From positions 124,001 to 188,000 of the forward strand of contig NZ_JAPVRC010000002.1 in the NCBI RefSeq assembly GCF_030345335.1: DNA of 64,000 nucleotides. Direction: 5' to 3'. The translations under genes were made by a program, and so were the position numbers. Origin of the DNA: Halobacillus campisalis (GTDB taxonomy: Bacteria > Bacillota > Bacilli > Bacillales > Halobacillaceae). This document shows, piece after piece, positions 36,206 to 44,439 of the stretch (positions are counted from its first letter, which is position 1; the number at the start of each line of letters is the position of its first letter). A model generated the notes under the pieces. That model did not search any database, was not told where the DNA came from, and saw only the letters and a list, made by a program, of their open reading frames with translations.

Positions 36206-36291
36206 CTATTTCCCTTGATTTGTTTTGCGCATTTCTTTAAAGTTTTCTGGTTGAGGAGGGACGTTTTGTGTAAATACTGACGAAATAGCAT
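36206..36291 (-). pseudogene. Remnant of an MBL-fold hydrolase gene with an internal deletion
   Basis: After a strong ribosome site (AAGGAGGAGATCCT) the frame opens MLFRQYLHK, like the N-terminus of MBL-fold persulfide dioxygenase-type proteins. In another frame the same 86 bases end NVPPQPENFKEMRKTNQGK and a stop, like the C-terminal tail of such enzymes. This fits a large internal deletion that left both ends. Such hydrolases are common neighbours of rhodanese and ArsR proteins. A short peptide could still be translated. The family assignment is from memory of typical termini. Confidence 0.4.
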
Positions 36292-36311
36292 AGGATCTCC
36301 TCCTTGATTTT

Positions 36312-36971
36312 TTAGTGGGTCAGATTTTCTTTATACTGATTCCATTCATGAACACCTGCTTCCAATCGTGCAGCCTCAAAGCCTTCCGATTTTAAAAGCT
36401 CAACGGCTTCGGTGGCATAGACACAGTATGGACCACGGCAATAAGCAATCACTTTCTTATCTTTCGGAAGGTTACGGATATAATCATTTAATTCATTCAT
36501 GGGTATGGAAATGGCTCCAACTATGTGTACACTCATATACTCCGCTTTTGGCCGGACATCAATTAAAACGTGGCTCTCATCTTCTTTGCTATTCACCCAT
36601 TCTTCTAGTTCAATCGTTTCTAATTCATTCCCTCTTACAATAAAGTCTTCGCGGAGAAGGTTAATATCAGCTATTTGCTCTTCTGCAACGGATTTTATGG
36701 AGAATAGAAGGTCCATTACTTTTGGATTGGCAAGCTGATAAATAACATGATTTTTTTCCCTCTTATACTCAACTAAACGAGCTTCCAGCAGTGTCTGTAA
36801 ATGTTTAGAAGTGTTTGCCGTCGACATTCTCGTTTCCTTAGATAGAGTTTCAACAGACTTAGGGGATTGGGAAAGTAAATCAAGCAATTCTAATCGCTTC
36901 GGACTAGACAATACTTTCCCTATACGTGTGAATTCATTATAAATTTTATCTTTGAACGATCTTGGATCCAT
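36312..36971 (-). CDS. ArsR-type regulator with rhodanese domain
   Basis: 219 residues. The N-terminal winged helix reads LSSPKRLELLDLLSQSPKSV and STANTSKHLQTLLEARLVEY; the C-terminal half is a rhodanese domain with the active-site loop YCRGPYC. The Cys there could carry a persulfide or sense a reactive sulfur or oxidant signal. Proteins of this two-domain type usually repress nearby sulfur or detoxification genes. It probably controls itself and the MFS gene through the inverted repeat at 36990-37015. Confidence 0.88.
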   Translation of the reverse strand: MDPRSFKDKIYNEFTRIGKVLSSPKRLELLDLLSQSPKSVETLSKETRMSTANTSKHLQTLLEARLVEYKREKNHVIYQLANPKVMDLLFSIKSVAEEQIADINLLREDFIVRGNELETIELEEWVNSKEDESHVLIDVRPKAEYMSVHIVGAISIPMNELNDYIRNLPKDKKVIAYCRGPYCVYATEAVELLKSEGFEAARLEAGVHEWNQYKENLTH

Positions 36972-36989
36972 GTAAACCGCCGCCTTTAT

Positions 36990-37015
36990 TTCAACTATTT
37001 AACTGAATAGTTGAA
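36990..37015. promoter_or_regulatory. Operator candidate of the ArsR-rhodanese regulator
   Basis: TTCAACTATT and AATAGTTGAA are perfect complements 6 bases apart, 19 bases upstream of the gene. A further AATAGT follows. Size and AT-richness fit an ArsR-family site. Confidence 0.55.
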
Positions 37016-37411
37016 TAGTATCACAAAAAATTATGTTTAATAAAGAATTATACTCTGGTTTGTTTTTGAAAAACTGGTTTTGGATAGGGAGGTTGTATCA
37101 GTCTAACGTTCGATAAAATTATTTTAATACTGTACTCTTGTGCGGTGTGCTTTATCACTAGAGTTAGCCATCTTATTAATCTCCTGAATAATGGATATAA
37201 TTTGCTGCTTTTCCATGAGACAGCGGTTGTAAGTTTTGGTGTTCAATTGTACAAAAACATCGGTCTTCCATTTCTCCTCTCTGAAAATAGTTTCAGGTCA
37301 TACAGGTAATGTTATGTATGTTAGACGGTAAAATTTGTAAAGTGTAATCTATATTACTGCTTCAATCCAAGAGATTGCAGGACGAGTTTGCACCTGATAC
37401 AGTAATTTTGT
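37016..37411. other. Gene-free stretch upstream of the OsmC gene
   Basis: I see no gene or clear structure here other than AT-rich sequence; TTGCAC at 37388-37393 is a possible -35 for the OsmC gene. Confidence 0.35.
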
Positions 37412-37425
37412 ACCAACCGGTTGGT
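37412..37425. promoter_or_regulatory. 14-bp palindrome, TetR-like operator candidate
   Basis: ACCAACCGGTTGGT is perfectly self-complementary and lies 47 bases before the OsmC start, at the likely promoter. The form is common for TetR-family sites; no TetR gene is in the window. Confidence 0.5.
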
Positions 37426-37472
37426 TTCTAGTTCGAGAAACTACTACATTATTTTTGAGAGGAGAATTGAAT

Positions 37473-37910
37473 ATGGCTAAAATGAATGAAAAAATAACAG
37501 CTGTATCTAAAGGAATGAATACAGAAGGTGAATCTCATGGTCACAAGGTCGTCATTGACGAACCAGCCAATATGGGCGGAACAGACGAAGGAGCTAATCC
37601 ATTAGCCACATTGCTTGTATCCTTAGTTGGTTGTGAAAATGCAATCGCCAACTTTGTTGCGAAAGAAATGGAATTCGACCTTCAAGGGATCGATTTTGAA
37701 GTAGATGGGGAGCTAGATCCTCGCGGCATGATGGGCGAGGAGGGTGTGCGTCCATATTTTCAAAAGATCATAGTCAATGCGACAGTGCACACAAGTGAAA
37801 CCGAAGAACGTTTGAATGAGCTGCAAGAAAAAGTAGACCAGCGTTGCCCCGTGTATACGACAATGGTAGCTGCCGATGTTGAGATGATCCCTAACTGGGT
37901 TAAAGCATAA
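37473..37910 (+). CDS. OsmC-family protein
   Basis: 145 residues from the ATG at 37473, which has GAGAGGAGAATTG upstream; an in-frame TTG at 37455 would overlap that site. OsmC fold is shown by EPANMGGTDEGANPLATLLVSLVGCENAI and the second Cys in QRCPVYTTM. OsmC/Ohr proteins reduce organic peroxides with two cysteines; both (in VGCENA and RCPV) are present here. Its palindrome and terminator make it a single-gene unit. Confidence 0.87.
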   Translation: MAKMNEKITAVSKGMNTEGESHGHKVVIDEPANMGGTDEGANPLATLLVSLVGCENAIANFVAKEMEFDLQGIDFEVDGELDPRGMMGEEGVRPYFQKIIVNATVHTSETEERLNELQEKVDQRCPVYTTMVAADVEMIPNWVKA

Positions 37911-37928
37911 CTGATTGATTGATCGATT

Positions 37929-37960
37929 CCCCCTTGAGTAAATTCAAGGGGGGTTCTTTT
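37929..37960 (+). terminator. Terminator of the OsmC gene
   Basis: CCCCCTTGA pairs with TCAAGGGGG, followed by TTCTTTTTTG. Confidence 0.82.
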
Positions 37961-38060
37961 TTGATAGATGGTCCTTTACGGTATGTAAGGATTCTTACAG
38001 ATATATTCTCATAAAACCTCTACAATAGAAGAAAATAAGGCAAGAGAATGTGAGAGGAAG

Positions 38061-39488
38061 ATGGTTATGGAAAAGTATGGCGTGATCGTCATTGGTGGAG
38101 GTTCCGGTGGTTTGACCGTTGCATCAGGAGCTGCTTCATTAGGTGCTAAAACAGCTTTGATCGAAAAAGAACCACATTTAGGTGGAGACTGTTTGCATGT
38201 AGGGTGTGTACCTTCAAAGGCGTTTATTGAAGCGGCGAATGAGGTTCATACCTCTCGTCAAGGGGATAGATTTGGACTGGAAGTGTCGGGAAAAGCCGAC
38301 ATGAAGCAGGTAAACCGCCGCGTAAGAAAGTCCATCGATCATATACAAGAACATGATAGTATAGAAAGGTTTGAGGACTTAGGTGTCCGTGTTCTCATTG
38401 GTAAAGCTCAATTTGAAAACCCTCATACGATTGTTGTCGGGAACCATCGTATAAGAGGAGATAAGATTGTGATATCAACCGGTTCGCGTAGTAATGTCGC
38501 TCCTATTTCTGGATTGGAAGAGGCAGGTTATATTACAAATGAGACCGTTTTTGATTTAGAATGGCTGCCCTCACGTCTGGCTTTCATTGGCGGAGGCCCT
38601 ATAGGATTGGAATTAGCACAAGCATTTTCGAGGTTAGGAACACAAGTGACCGTGCTTGAAGGGGGACCTGCCATTTTGAGCAAAGAAGATGGCGACATAC
38701 AACAAGCGGCAGCTGAGATTCTTAAGCAAGAATTGAACATCGTCACGAATGCTAAAGTAGATCGTGTAAGTAAGAGCTCTGAAACGAAAAAAGTTCATTA
38801 TGAAGTGAACGGTCTAAAAGAAACTTTAGATGTAGACGAAATTTTCGTCGCCACAGGCAGAAAGCCAAATACGGAGGGGCTAGGGCTGGACTCTGCTGGA
38901 GTAATAATGAATAACCGTGGATTTATTCAGGTAGACGGCACGTTAAGAACCTCCCAGTCTCACATTTTTGCGATTGGTGATGTGAATGGAGCATTTCCTT
39001 TCACTCACGTGGCTGGACAAGAAGGAAAACTGGTCGTACAAAATGCGTTATTTAATTTGAAGCGGAAGATTTCCTATGATTATACGCCATGGAATACGTA
39101 TACAACTCCTGAGATCTTTCATTTTGGCTTGACTCAAGAAGAAGCGGTGTCACAGGGGAGGGAAATTAAAGTTTATAAAACCTCTCTCGATGAGGTAGAT
39201 CGTTTTATAGCGGAGCATAAGTCAGAAGGGTTCATTAAGATTATCACAGATAATAAAGGAAAAATTCTAGGTGCCCATGCAATTGGTAAAGGTGCTGGTG
39301 ATTGGATGCAAGTCGTGATTTTAGCCGTTAAGCAAGGAGCAAAGATTGGCGATTTATCCCAAATCATCTATCCGTATCCGAACCATGCTGCTGCAATTGA
39401 ACGTGTGAGTAATGAATATTGGAGAGCTAAGCTATTTTCTGGTTTCATTCCTCGCCTTACTAAGAAAGTAATCAAGTGGCTTCCTTAG
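38061..39488 (+). CDS. FAD-dependent disulfide reductase (mercuric reductase/lipoamide dehydrogenase-like)
   Basis: 475 residues of the pyridine nucleotide-disulfide oxidoreductase class I. FAD site VIVIGGGSGGLTVASGAA, redox pair Cys44 and Cys49 in GGDCLHVGCVPSK, NAD(P) site LAFIGGGPIGLELAQAFSRLG, then FAIGDVNGAFPFTHVAGQEG. The C-terminal dimer domain has YPYPNHAAAIE rather than the usual HPHPTxxE. It lacks an N-terminal metal domain and the C-terminal Cys pair of MerA, so mercury reduction is unlikely; the substrate is open. The mini-glutaredoxin gene follows 48 bases later. Confidence 0.87.
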   Translation: MVMEKYGVIVIGGGSGGLTVASGAASLGAKTALIEKEPHLGGDCLHVGCVPSKAFIEAANEVHTSRQGDRFGLEVSGKADMKQVNRRVRKSIDHIQEHDSIERFEDLGVRVLIGKAQFENPHTIVVGNHRIRGDKIVISTGSRSNVAPISGLEEAGYITNETVFDLEWLPSRLAFIGGGPIGLELAQAFSRLGTQVTVLEGGPAILSKEDGDIQQAAAEILKQELNIVTNAKVDRVSKSSETKKVHYEVNGLKETLDVDEIFVATGRKPNTEGLGLDSAGVIMNNRGFIQVDGTLRTSQSHIFAIGDVNGAFPFTHVAGQEGKLVVQNALFNLKRKISYDYTPWNTYTTPEIFHFGLTQEEAVSQGREIKVYKTSLDEVDRFIAEHKSEGFIKIITDNKGKILGAHAIGKGAGDWMQVVILAVKQGAKIGDLSQIIYPYPNHAAAIERVSNEYWRAKLFSGFIPRLTKKVIKWLP

Positions 39489-39536
39489 GCATCAAAGCCA
39501 TCTTGTTCACTATATGATTTCAAAAGGAGCTTCATT

Positions 39537-39767
39537 ATGAATGTCCTCTATACAATGGATGGATGCTCGGTATGTGCCCGGGCCATTCATCATTTGAATA
39601 AAAGAGATATCCCATACAGAGTGATCAATATCTTCGAGGAAAATAGCGCAAAAAAAGAATTAAAGGAATTGATTGGTGAAGTTTACACCCCTGTGCTTGT
39701 TCATGACGAGGGATTATCGATTGGTCGTGACATATTGGAATTTAAAGATACAAATTCCTCAAAGTGA
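39537..39767 (+). CDS. Glutaredoxin-like protein (NrdH type)
   Basis: 76 residues with a thioredoxin-fold start MNVLYTMDGCSVCARAIHHL; the CxxC is Cys-Ser-Val-Cys. The cis-Pro segment is GEVYTPVLVHDEG. It is a small thiol-disulfide carrier and may be the partner of the flavin reductase encoded just upstream (inference from position). AAAAGGAGC gives a good ribosome site. Confidence 0.85.
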   Translation: MNVLYTMDGCSVCARAIHHLNKRDIPYRVINIFEENSAKKELKELIGEVYTPVLVHDEGLSIGRDILEFKDTNSSK

Positions 39768-39844
39768 AAAACTCTTGCCATATATTGATATAGGACAAGT
39801 GGTATAGGGTATATAGTGATTTGTGTGGAAGCAGCGGGTGTATA

Positions 39845-39891
39845 GAAAAAACATGAGAAATGGGGGCTTACTGGCCCTCATTTCTCATGTT
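39845..39891. terminator. Terminator between glutaredoxin and Crp/Fnr genes
   Basis: ACATGAGAAATG pairs with CATTTCTCATGT and an inner GGGC/GCCC stem. The A6 run on the left gives a T run for the minus-strand gene. Confidence 0.75.
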
Positions 39892-39951
39892 CCAAGAAGT
39901 AAGATTAACATTCAATAGAGTACAAAGTCGAGATATTGGCGGTTTCCTATA

Positions 39952-40632
39952 CTAGGAAAGATTTAAGAATTCTTGTGTCTTATCGGCATCAATAGCTAAA
40001 AAGCGAACCTTTCTAATGTATCCTTCTTTCTTTAGTTGACTCATAACAGCACTTGTCGTTTCTCGAGTTGCCCCAATCATATTGGCCAGGTCTTGATGAG
40101 TAAGTTTCATTTCAATCGTCTGCCAATTTTGTTTCCTGCGGCCGGTTTTTTGACTGAGCATCAACAAAAGGTATAATAACCTTTGCTTTACACCACTTAA
40201 AGCGATTTTTTCACTCAGGCTGTAGAAATCTTTCAGTCGTGAAGAAAGGATATCGATCAGTTTTAGAGCGACATGGGGATTTTGTTTAATGAATTGCTCA
40301 TAGTCATTGTGGCTCAGCGTACAAATGTACGTATCTGTCATAGCTTCCGCATAGGTTTGGTCATCGGTCAAACTGATGGTTGACGTTTCACCGAATATGT
40401 TTCCATCCACCAGGATGTCCAGGGTGAACTGTTTGCCCTCATCATTCATACGGTATAGGCGTACTTGTCCTTTTTTTAATAAAAATAAGGCATCAATAGG
40501 GTTGTCGGGTGAAACAATGACTGTCCCCTTTTTTACCGGGCTCATTTCGCTCATTTGATCAATACTCATCAACTCATCTTGAGACAGTTCTTCGAATAAG
40601 CTGATCTGAGATAATAATGCTAACTTATCCAT
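39952..40632 (-). CDS. Crp/Fnr-family regulator
   Basis: 226 residues from the ATG at 40632; the in-frame GTG at 40641 forms part of the ribosome site GAGGTG. An N-terminal cyclic-nucleotide-type beta-barrel (GTVIVSPDNPIDALFLLKKG, FGETSTISLTDDQ) and a C-terminal winged helix (LTHQDLANMIGATRETTSAV) are clear. It has no N- or C-terminal Cys cluster for an iron-sulfur centre as in Fnr and a degenerate cAMP site. It may respond to redox or another ligand. Targets may include the divergent TVP38 gene cluster. Confidence 0.87.
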   Translation of the reverse strand: MDKLALLSQISLFEELSQDELMSIDQMSEMSPVKKGTVIVSPDNPIDALFLLKKGQVRLYRMNDEGKQFTLDILVDGNIFGETSTISLTDDQTYAEAMTDTYICTLSHNDYEQFIKQNPHVALKLIDILSSRLKDFYSLSEKIALSGVKQRLLYLLLMLSQKTGRRKQNWQTIEMKLTHQDLANMIGATRETTSAVMSQLKKEGYIRKVRFLAIDADKTQEFLNLS

Positions 40633-40752
40633 GTTATTCACCTCGTTTAAAGTACATCATAGTATATTTCCTTTGCAAGAAATGTATGTAGATAGTCAGG
40701 AAATCAATCCATCACTAAGCTCACGCGTGTTTAATTTTTAAAAGAGGTCCTT

Positions 40753-40968
40753 ATGGATAAATATAATCGCAATCATACCAATTTACAAGCTAATAAAACG
40801 AAGCACAACAAAAAAAGCCGTGGAACAATTCTTGCGAGAATAGGTGGCAGTAGTGGAACACTTCCATCACTTACCGAAAGTTATCGTGGTATACCTGAAG
40901 GTGTATTTTCGCTTACACCCAATAACAAAGAAAAGATATATAATGAAGGAACACGTCACAAGTATTAA
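40753..40968 (+). CDS. Hypothetical 71-residue protein
   Basis: Not recognised. It is basic and polar at the N-terminus (KYNRNHTNLQANKTKHNKK) and has IGGSSGTLPSLTESYRGIPEG after that, with no membrane helix. AGAGGTCCTT precedes the ATG, and the stop lies just before the ribosome site of the next gene, so it may be the first gene of that operon or a leader peptide. Coding status is uncertain. Confidence 0.35.
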   Translation: MDKYNRNHTNLQANKTKHNKKSRGTILARIGGSSGTLPSLTESYRGIPEGVFSLTPNNKEKIYNEGTRHKY

Positions 40969-40982
40969 GAAGGTGCAGGCCG

Positions 40983-41648
40983 TTGAACCGTGCGGGTTAT
41001 ACGTTAAGACTGCTGACAATCGGTATTTTAATCTCTGCCGTTATTTATTTTATTCACTTCAGGTGGGACATTACACCAAATGATATCCAACTATTTATCA
41101 CTTCTTTTGGTTGGATGTCGCCATTCATTTTTATTCTTGCCTACATGATTGGCCCATTCATTATGTTTCCATCTTCTGTATTGTCTATGAGTGCTGGTTT
41201 AGCTTATGGGATGTGGCCGGGAATATTGTATATATGGATAGGGGCTGGAGGAGCTGCTACTACGGGATACATCATTGGGCGCTTTTTTGGAAAGTCCATC
41301 CTTCGTTTATACCATTATCAATGGTCTCAAAAGGCAGAAGAAAAAATCAACGAAAGAGGATTTTTGTTTGTTTTATTTTTACGACTGGTTCCCATTATAG
41401 GTTTCAGTTTGCTGAGCTATTTGTCAGGAATGATGAAGTTGCGTTTTTCCTCCTATCTTATGGCAACGATGATAGGGATTCTTCCTGGCGTTTTCACTTA
41501 TGGAACTGTAGGGGCAAGCATAATTGCAGGAGACCCGATTATTGTAGGAATTGCTATTATCATGGTCGTCCTTTTAATGATGATTTCTTATCTTAATAGA
41601 AATAGAGTGAAAAAGTGGCTGGGTTTAGATTCGGATAGAGAGGAGTGA
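40983..41648 (+). CDS. TVP38/TMEM64 (SNARE-associated) family membrane protein
   Basis: 221 residues with about six hydrophobic segments. Family landmarks are GPFIMFPSSVLSMSAGLAYG and GFLFVLFLRLVPIIGFSLLSYLSGMMKLRFSSY. The related DedA superfamily includes lipid-scramblase-type proteins. The start is a TTG with AAGAAGGTG upstream. It is followed after 6 bases by a phospholipid-type transferase gene, which suggests a membrane-lipid role. A paralogue lies at 42919-43575. Confidence 0.82.
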   Translation: MNRAGYTLRLLTIGILISAVIYFIHFRWDITPNDIQLFITSFGWMSPFIFILAYMIGPFIMFPSSVLSMSAGLAYGMWPGILYIWIGAGGAATTGYIIGRFFGKSILRLYHYQWSQKAEEKINERGFLFVLFLRLVPIIGFSLLSYLSGMMKLRFSSYLMATMIGILPGVFTYGTVGASIIAGDPIIVGIAIIMVVLLMMISYLNRNRVKKWLGLDSDREE

Positions 41649-41654
41649 AAATAA

Positions 41655-42236
41655 ATGTTAGATACACACGAAAGAAAATATGTACAGCCTTCCATAGATC
41701 ACACTGCCCAGTGGTTTCTGAAAAAAGGTCGTACGGCTAATCAAGTGACTATACTTGCGCTTTTCATAGGTTTAGCTACAAGTGTCCTATATATAAGCGG
41801 ATATCCTTTAATAGCAGTTTTTTTCTTATGGTTTTCAGGATTTTTGGATGCAGTGGATGGAACGATGGCCAGGCATACGAAAACCTCACCATTTGGAACG
41901 GTGATGGATATTACCTTCGATCGAATGGTTGAAACCGGAATCATTTTGGCTATCGCCTACGTCCACCCGGAATTGTTGTGGCCTTTGCTTTTATTAAGTA
42001 CATCCATTATCGTTTCTATAACTATCTTTTTAGTCGTAGGGGCCGTCTCGGAAAAAGCAGGGATCAAGTCTTTTTATTACCAGGCGGGGGTAGCAGAACG
42101 CACGGAGGGGTTTTTGTTATTCAGTCTAATGATTCTCTTTCCTCAATACCTATTGTGGACTACATTGATTTTCTTTCTAGTTGAATCTTTTACAGGTATG
42201 CAACGTTTCATGGAAGCAAAGCGAATCTTATCTTAA
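41655..42236 (+). CDS. CDP-alcohol phosphatidyltransferase family protein
   Basis: 193 residues with several membrane helices. The metal-binding CDP-alcohol motif is present as DAVDGTMARHTKTSPFGTVM followed by DITFDR, giving all four aspartates. Enzymes of this family transfer a phosphatidyl group from CDP-diacylglycerol or use other CDP-alcohols. The acceptor alcohol is unknown. It overlaps functionally with the TVP38 gene just upstream. Confidence 0.85.
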   Translation: MLDTHERKYVQPSIDHTAQWFLKKGRTANQVTILALFIGLATSVLYISGYPLIAVFFLWFSGFLDAVDGTMARHTKTSPFGTVMDITFDRMVETGIILAIAYVHPELLWPLLLLSTSIIVSITIFLVVGAVSEKAGIKSFYYQAGVAERTEGFLLFSLMILFPQYLLWTTLIFFLVESFTGMQRFMEAKRILS

Positions 42237-42237
42237 T

Positions 42238-42275
42238 AATACCCGCCAGGCAGATGACCGGCGGGTATTTCATTT
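42238..42275 (+). terminator. Terminator of the phosphatidyltransferase operon
   Basis: AATACCCGCC pairs with GGCGGGTATT, followed by TCATTTT. Confidence 0.75.
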
Positions 42276-42317
42276 TCATACGATTATTGTCGATTTTTTC
42301 ATAAGATAGTCATTTGA

Positions 42318-42353
42318 ATGCCCGGTTACTCTGTGCTCAGAGTAACCGGGCAT
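42318..42353. repeat. Perfect 16-bp inverted repeat
   Basis: ATGCCCGGTTACTCTG and CAGAGTAACCGGGCAT are exact complements with a 4-base loop. No T run directly follows on either strand. It lies between converging genes; a second terminator-like stem is the simplest reading. Confidence 0.6.
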
Positions 42354-42399
42354 ATCTATATCTATCTTGTTTTACAGTCGTCTCTAATACATTTTCTTT

Positions 42400-42834
42400 T
42401 TATGCAACGGCTTCAGTTTTTACTGTACTTTTCTTTGCTAATAAATTGAAAACAACGGCAACAATGAACGAAAAGAAAAGGTGAGTAACAAGGCTCATCA
42501 GTTGATCCGGTGTGAAGGCATTGGCTAAATTCGTTCCCATTCCCATCATCATAGGCATAATTACAAGTGGACCGACAATCCAGATACCAATACCGAAAAC
42601 AATAGCTAAGGCCCAAATGTTCTTAATGACAAACGTCAAGATAGCGAAGGATATACCAAAAATCACACTGATGATCATATGCATCATCCAACCCATAACG
42701 GCACTTTCACTACCCATGGTTCCGGCGAGCATGACAATCATTCCTTGCATTTGCATTATAATCCCAAACAAGATTCCTCCAATAACTCCACCTGTAATTC
42801 CATACATGACGGCTTTACTTGCAGAGTTTGTCAT
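42400..42834 (-). CDS. Small integral membrane protein, unknown function
   Basis: 144 residues from the ATG at 42834, with AAGGGAGTG upstream. Four hydrophobic segments alternate with Met-rich and Gly-rich stretches (GGVIGGILFGIIMQMQGMIV, MGWMMHMIISVIFGISFAIL). It resembles the unnamed Met-rich four-helix proteins found in Firmicutes, but I cannot give a function. The many methionines might suggest contact with soft metals, which is only a speculation. Confidence 0.65.
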   Translation of the reverse strand: MTNSASKAVMYGITGGVIGGILFGIIMQMQGMIVMLAGTMGSESAVMGWMMHMIISVIFGISFAILTFVIKNIWALAIVFGIGIWIVGPLVIMPMMMGMGTNLANAFTPDQLMSLVTHLFFSFIVAVVFNLLAKKSTVKTEAVA

Positions 42835-42918
42835 AGCACACACTCCCTTTTCATTTGATACTTTCATTGTATAAAATGAACGAACTAAATTCTGTAATAC
42901 GCATTACTTTTACGTTCA

Positions 42919-43575
42919 TTATTCAGAAGACAAACCGAGCCATCTTTTTACCGGTGTTCGGAAGTAATAGGTGATTCCTATCAAACATAAAAACACAGAT
43001 GCAGCTATAACAATCATGATGATATCTCCTGAAGCAATACTGGAACCCAGGAAGCTATAAGCGAATGTACCGGGAATCATACCCAAAACGGTGGCGAGGA
43101 TGAAAGACTTGAAACGAACCTTCGCAATCCCGCCCGCATAGCTGAGCAAGTCGAAACTGACGAGAGGGATGAGCCGTAGTACAAAAATGTATAAGAATCC
43201 TCTTTTCTCCATCTGCTTAAACAGTTTTTCTGACCAGGAGAAGTTTTCCGTTTTTAAAACCGATCGCCCGAACAAACGAGCCATGATATATCCTGTCATA
43301 GCTGCTCCCGTAGCTCCTAGAATGATGTAAAGGACGCCTGGCCAGACTCCAAAAGCAAGCCCTGCTCCGAGAGATAGAACCGATGTCGGGAAGAATACAA
43401 TCGGACCTATCGTGTAAATGAAGAAAAAGATGGCAGGCCCCCACCAACCGAACGACAATATGAAATCACGGATATCTGAAGGGCGGATCTCTAAATGAAA
43501 ATGAGTGATATAAGATACAGTACCGAATGCTAAAAGAATAAAAGTGATTTTCAGCCAGCGAGAGGGTGATGACAT
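42919..43575 (-). CDS. TVP38/TMEM64 family membrane protein, second copy
   Basis: 218 residues, clearly paralogous to the protein at 40983-41648 along its length: FHLEIRPSDIRDFILSFGWW, GPIVFFPTSVLSLGAGLAFG, MEKRGFLYIFVLRLIPLVSF and the final VKRWLGL. About six membrane segments. It may work in the same membrane process. The two copies lie on opposite strands 1.3 kb apart. Confidence 0.83.
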   Translation of the reverse strand: MSSPSRWLKITFILLAFGTVSYITHFHLEIRPSDIRDFILSFGWWGPAIFFFIYTIGPIVFFPTSVLSLGAGLAFGVWPGVLYIILGATGAAMTGYIMARLFGRSVLKTENFSWSEKLFKQMEKRGFLYIFVLRLIPLVSFDLLSYAGGIAKVRFKSFILATVLGMIPGTFAYSFLGSSIASGDIIMIVIAASVFLCLIGITYYFRTPVKRWLGLSSE

Positions 43576-43710
43576 AAGTGCTCATTCCTTTCTACAAGTC
43601 ATTAGATGTTATTTCAATAAAAGAAGAAGGTGTTACTTGAGAAAATAGTCTAGCCTATAACTTCTCTCCTATTTAACTTTTTTACCATTATAGTGTTTGT
43701 TAGCTAAGCC

Positions 43711-44439
43711 CTATTTCCTTCTATAAATAATTCCGGCAAGAGCAACTAAAATCAGTAGGATGGATATGAATTGAGCTGTCCTGATTTCCGCGAAAAGATA
43801 AAGGCTGTCAGTTCGCAAGCCTTCTATAAAATGGCGACCAACGGAATACCAGATCACATAGCTCATGAACACCTATCCACGCTTTGGCTTGCCTTTGTAT
43901 CTTATAAGTAACAGGAATAGAAAACCGAGGATGTTCCATAGAGATTCGTATAAGAAAGTAGGATGGTAGAGCGTGCCATCTATGAACATCTGCTGGTTAA
44001 TGAAGTCTGGCAAAAAACGCATATAGTTTTGAGATACCGGTCCGCCGTGAGCCTCCTGGTTCATGAAATTCCCCTAACGACCAATTGCTTGTCCTAAGAT
44101 GATACTCGGGGCGGCAATGTCTGCAATCATCCAGAAGGATAATCTCTTGTGCCTGCAATAGAAATAAGCTGTCAAGAAGGCGCCGATCAAAGCTCCATGA
44201 ATGGCTATACCTCCTTCCCATATCGCAAACACTTCCCAGAAAGGACCATTTATATATCGTTCCCAATCAAAAAAGACATATTAAAATCGAGCACTTATTA
44301 TGGAGATGGGAATCGCATAAACGACGATATCGACAATATAGTCTTTTTAAATTCCAAGCCTTTCTGATTCTTTCATAGCAAGAAAGAGTCCTAAAAATGC
44401 TCCTGCTGCAATAATGACACCATACCAGTAAACCGGCAT
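43711..44439 (-). pseudogene. lgt: Pseudogene of lgt (prolipoprotein diacylglyceryl transferase)
   Basis: Reading the minus strand from 44439 gives a nearly complete Lgt: [38 protein letters not shown], the signature IILGQAIGR[15 protein letters not shown], [20 protein letters not shown] and a C-terminal [19 protein letters not shown]. There are 243 codons in one unbroken frame, but four are stops: two TAA early, a TAG where family members have Trp in GRWGNF, and a TAG after KPKRG. The expected N-terminal residues before PVYWYG are also degraded. Functional Lgt must be encoded elsewhere, since this window alone encodes many lipoproteins. Confidence 0.88.

Noticed and set aside
38061-39488. 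Mercuric reductase (merA) assignment
   Set aside because: The redox Cys pair fits, but the N-terminal metal domain and C-terminal Cys pair are absent and there are no other mer genes.
43873-44266. Two separate small genes on the minus strand within the lgt region
   Set aside because: One is a piece of the Lgt frame between stops, the other is an out-of-frame shadow of the same pseudogene.
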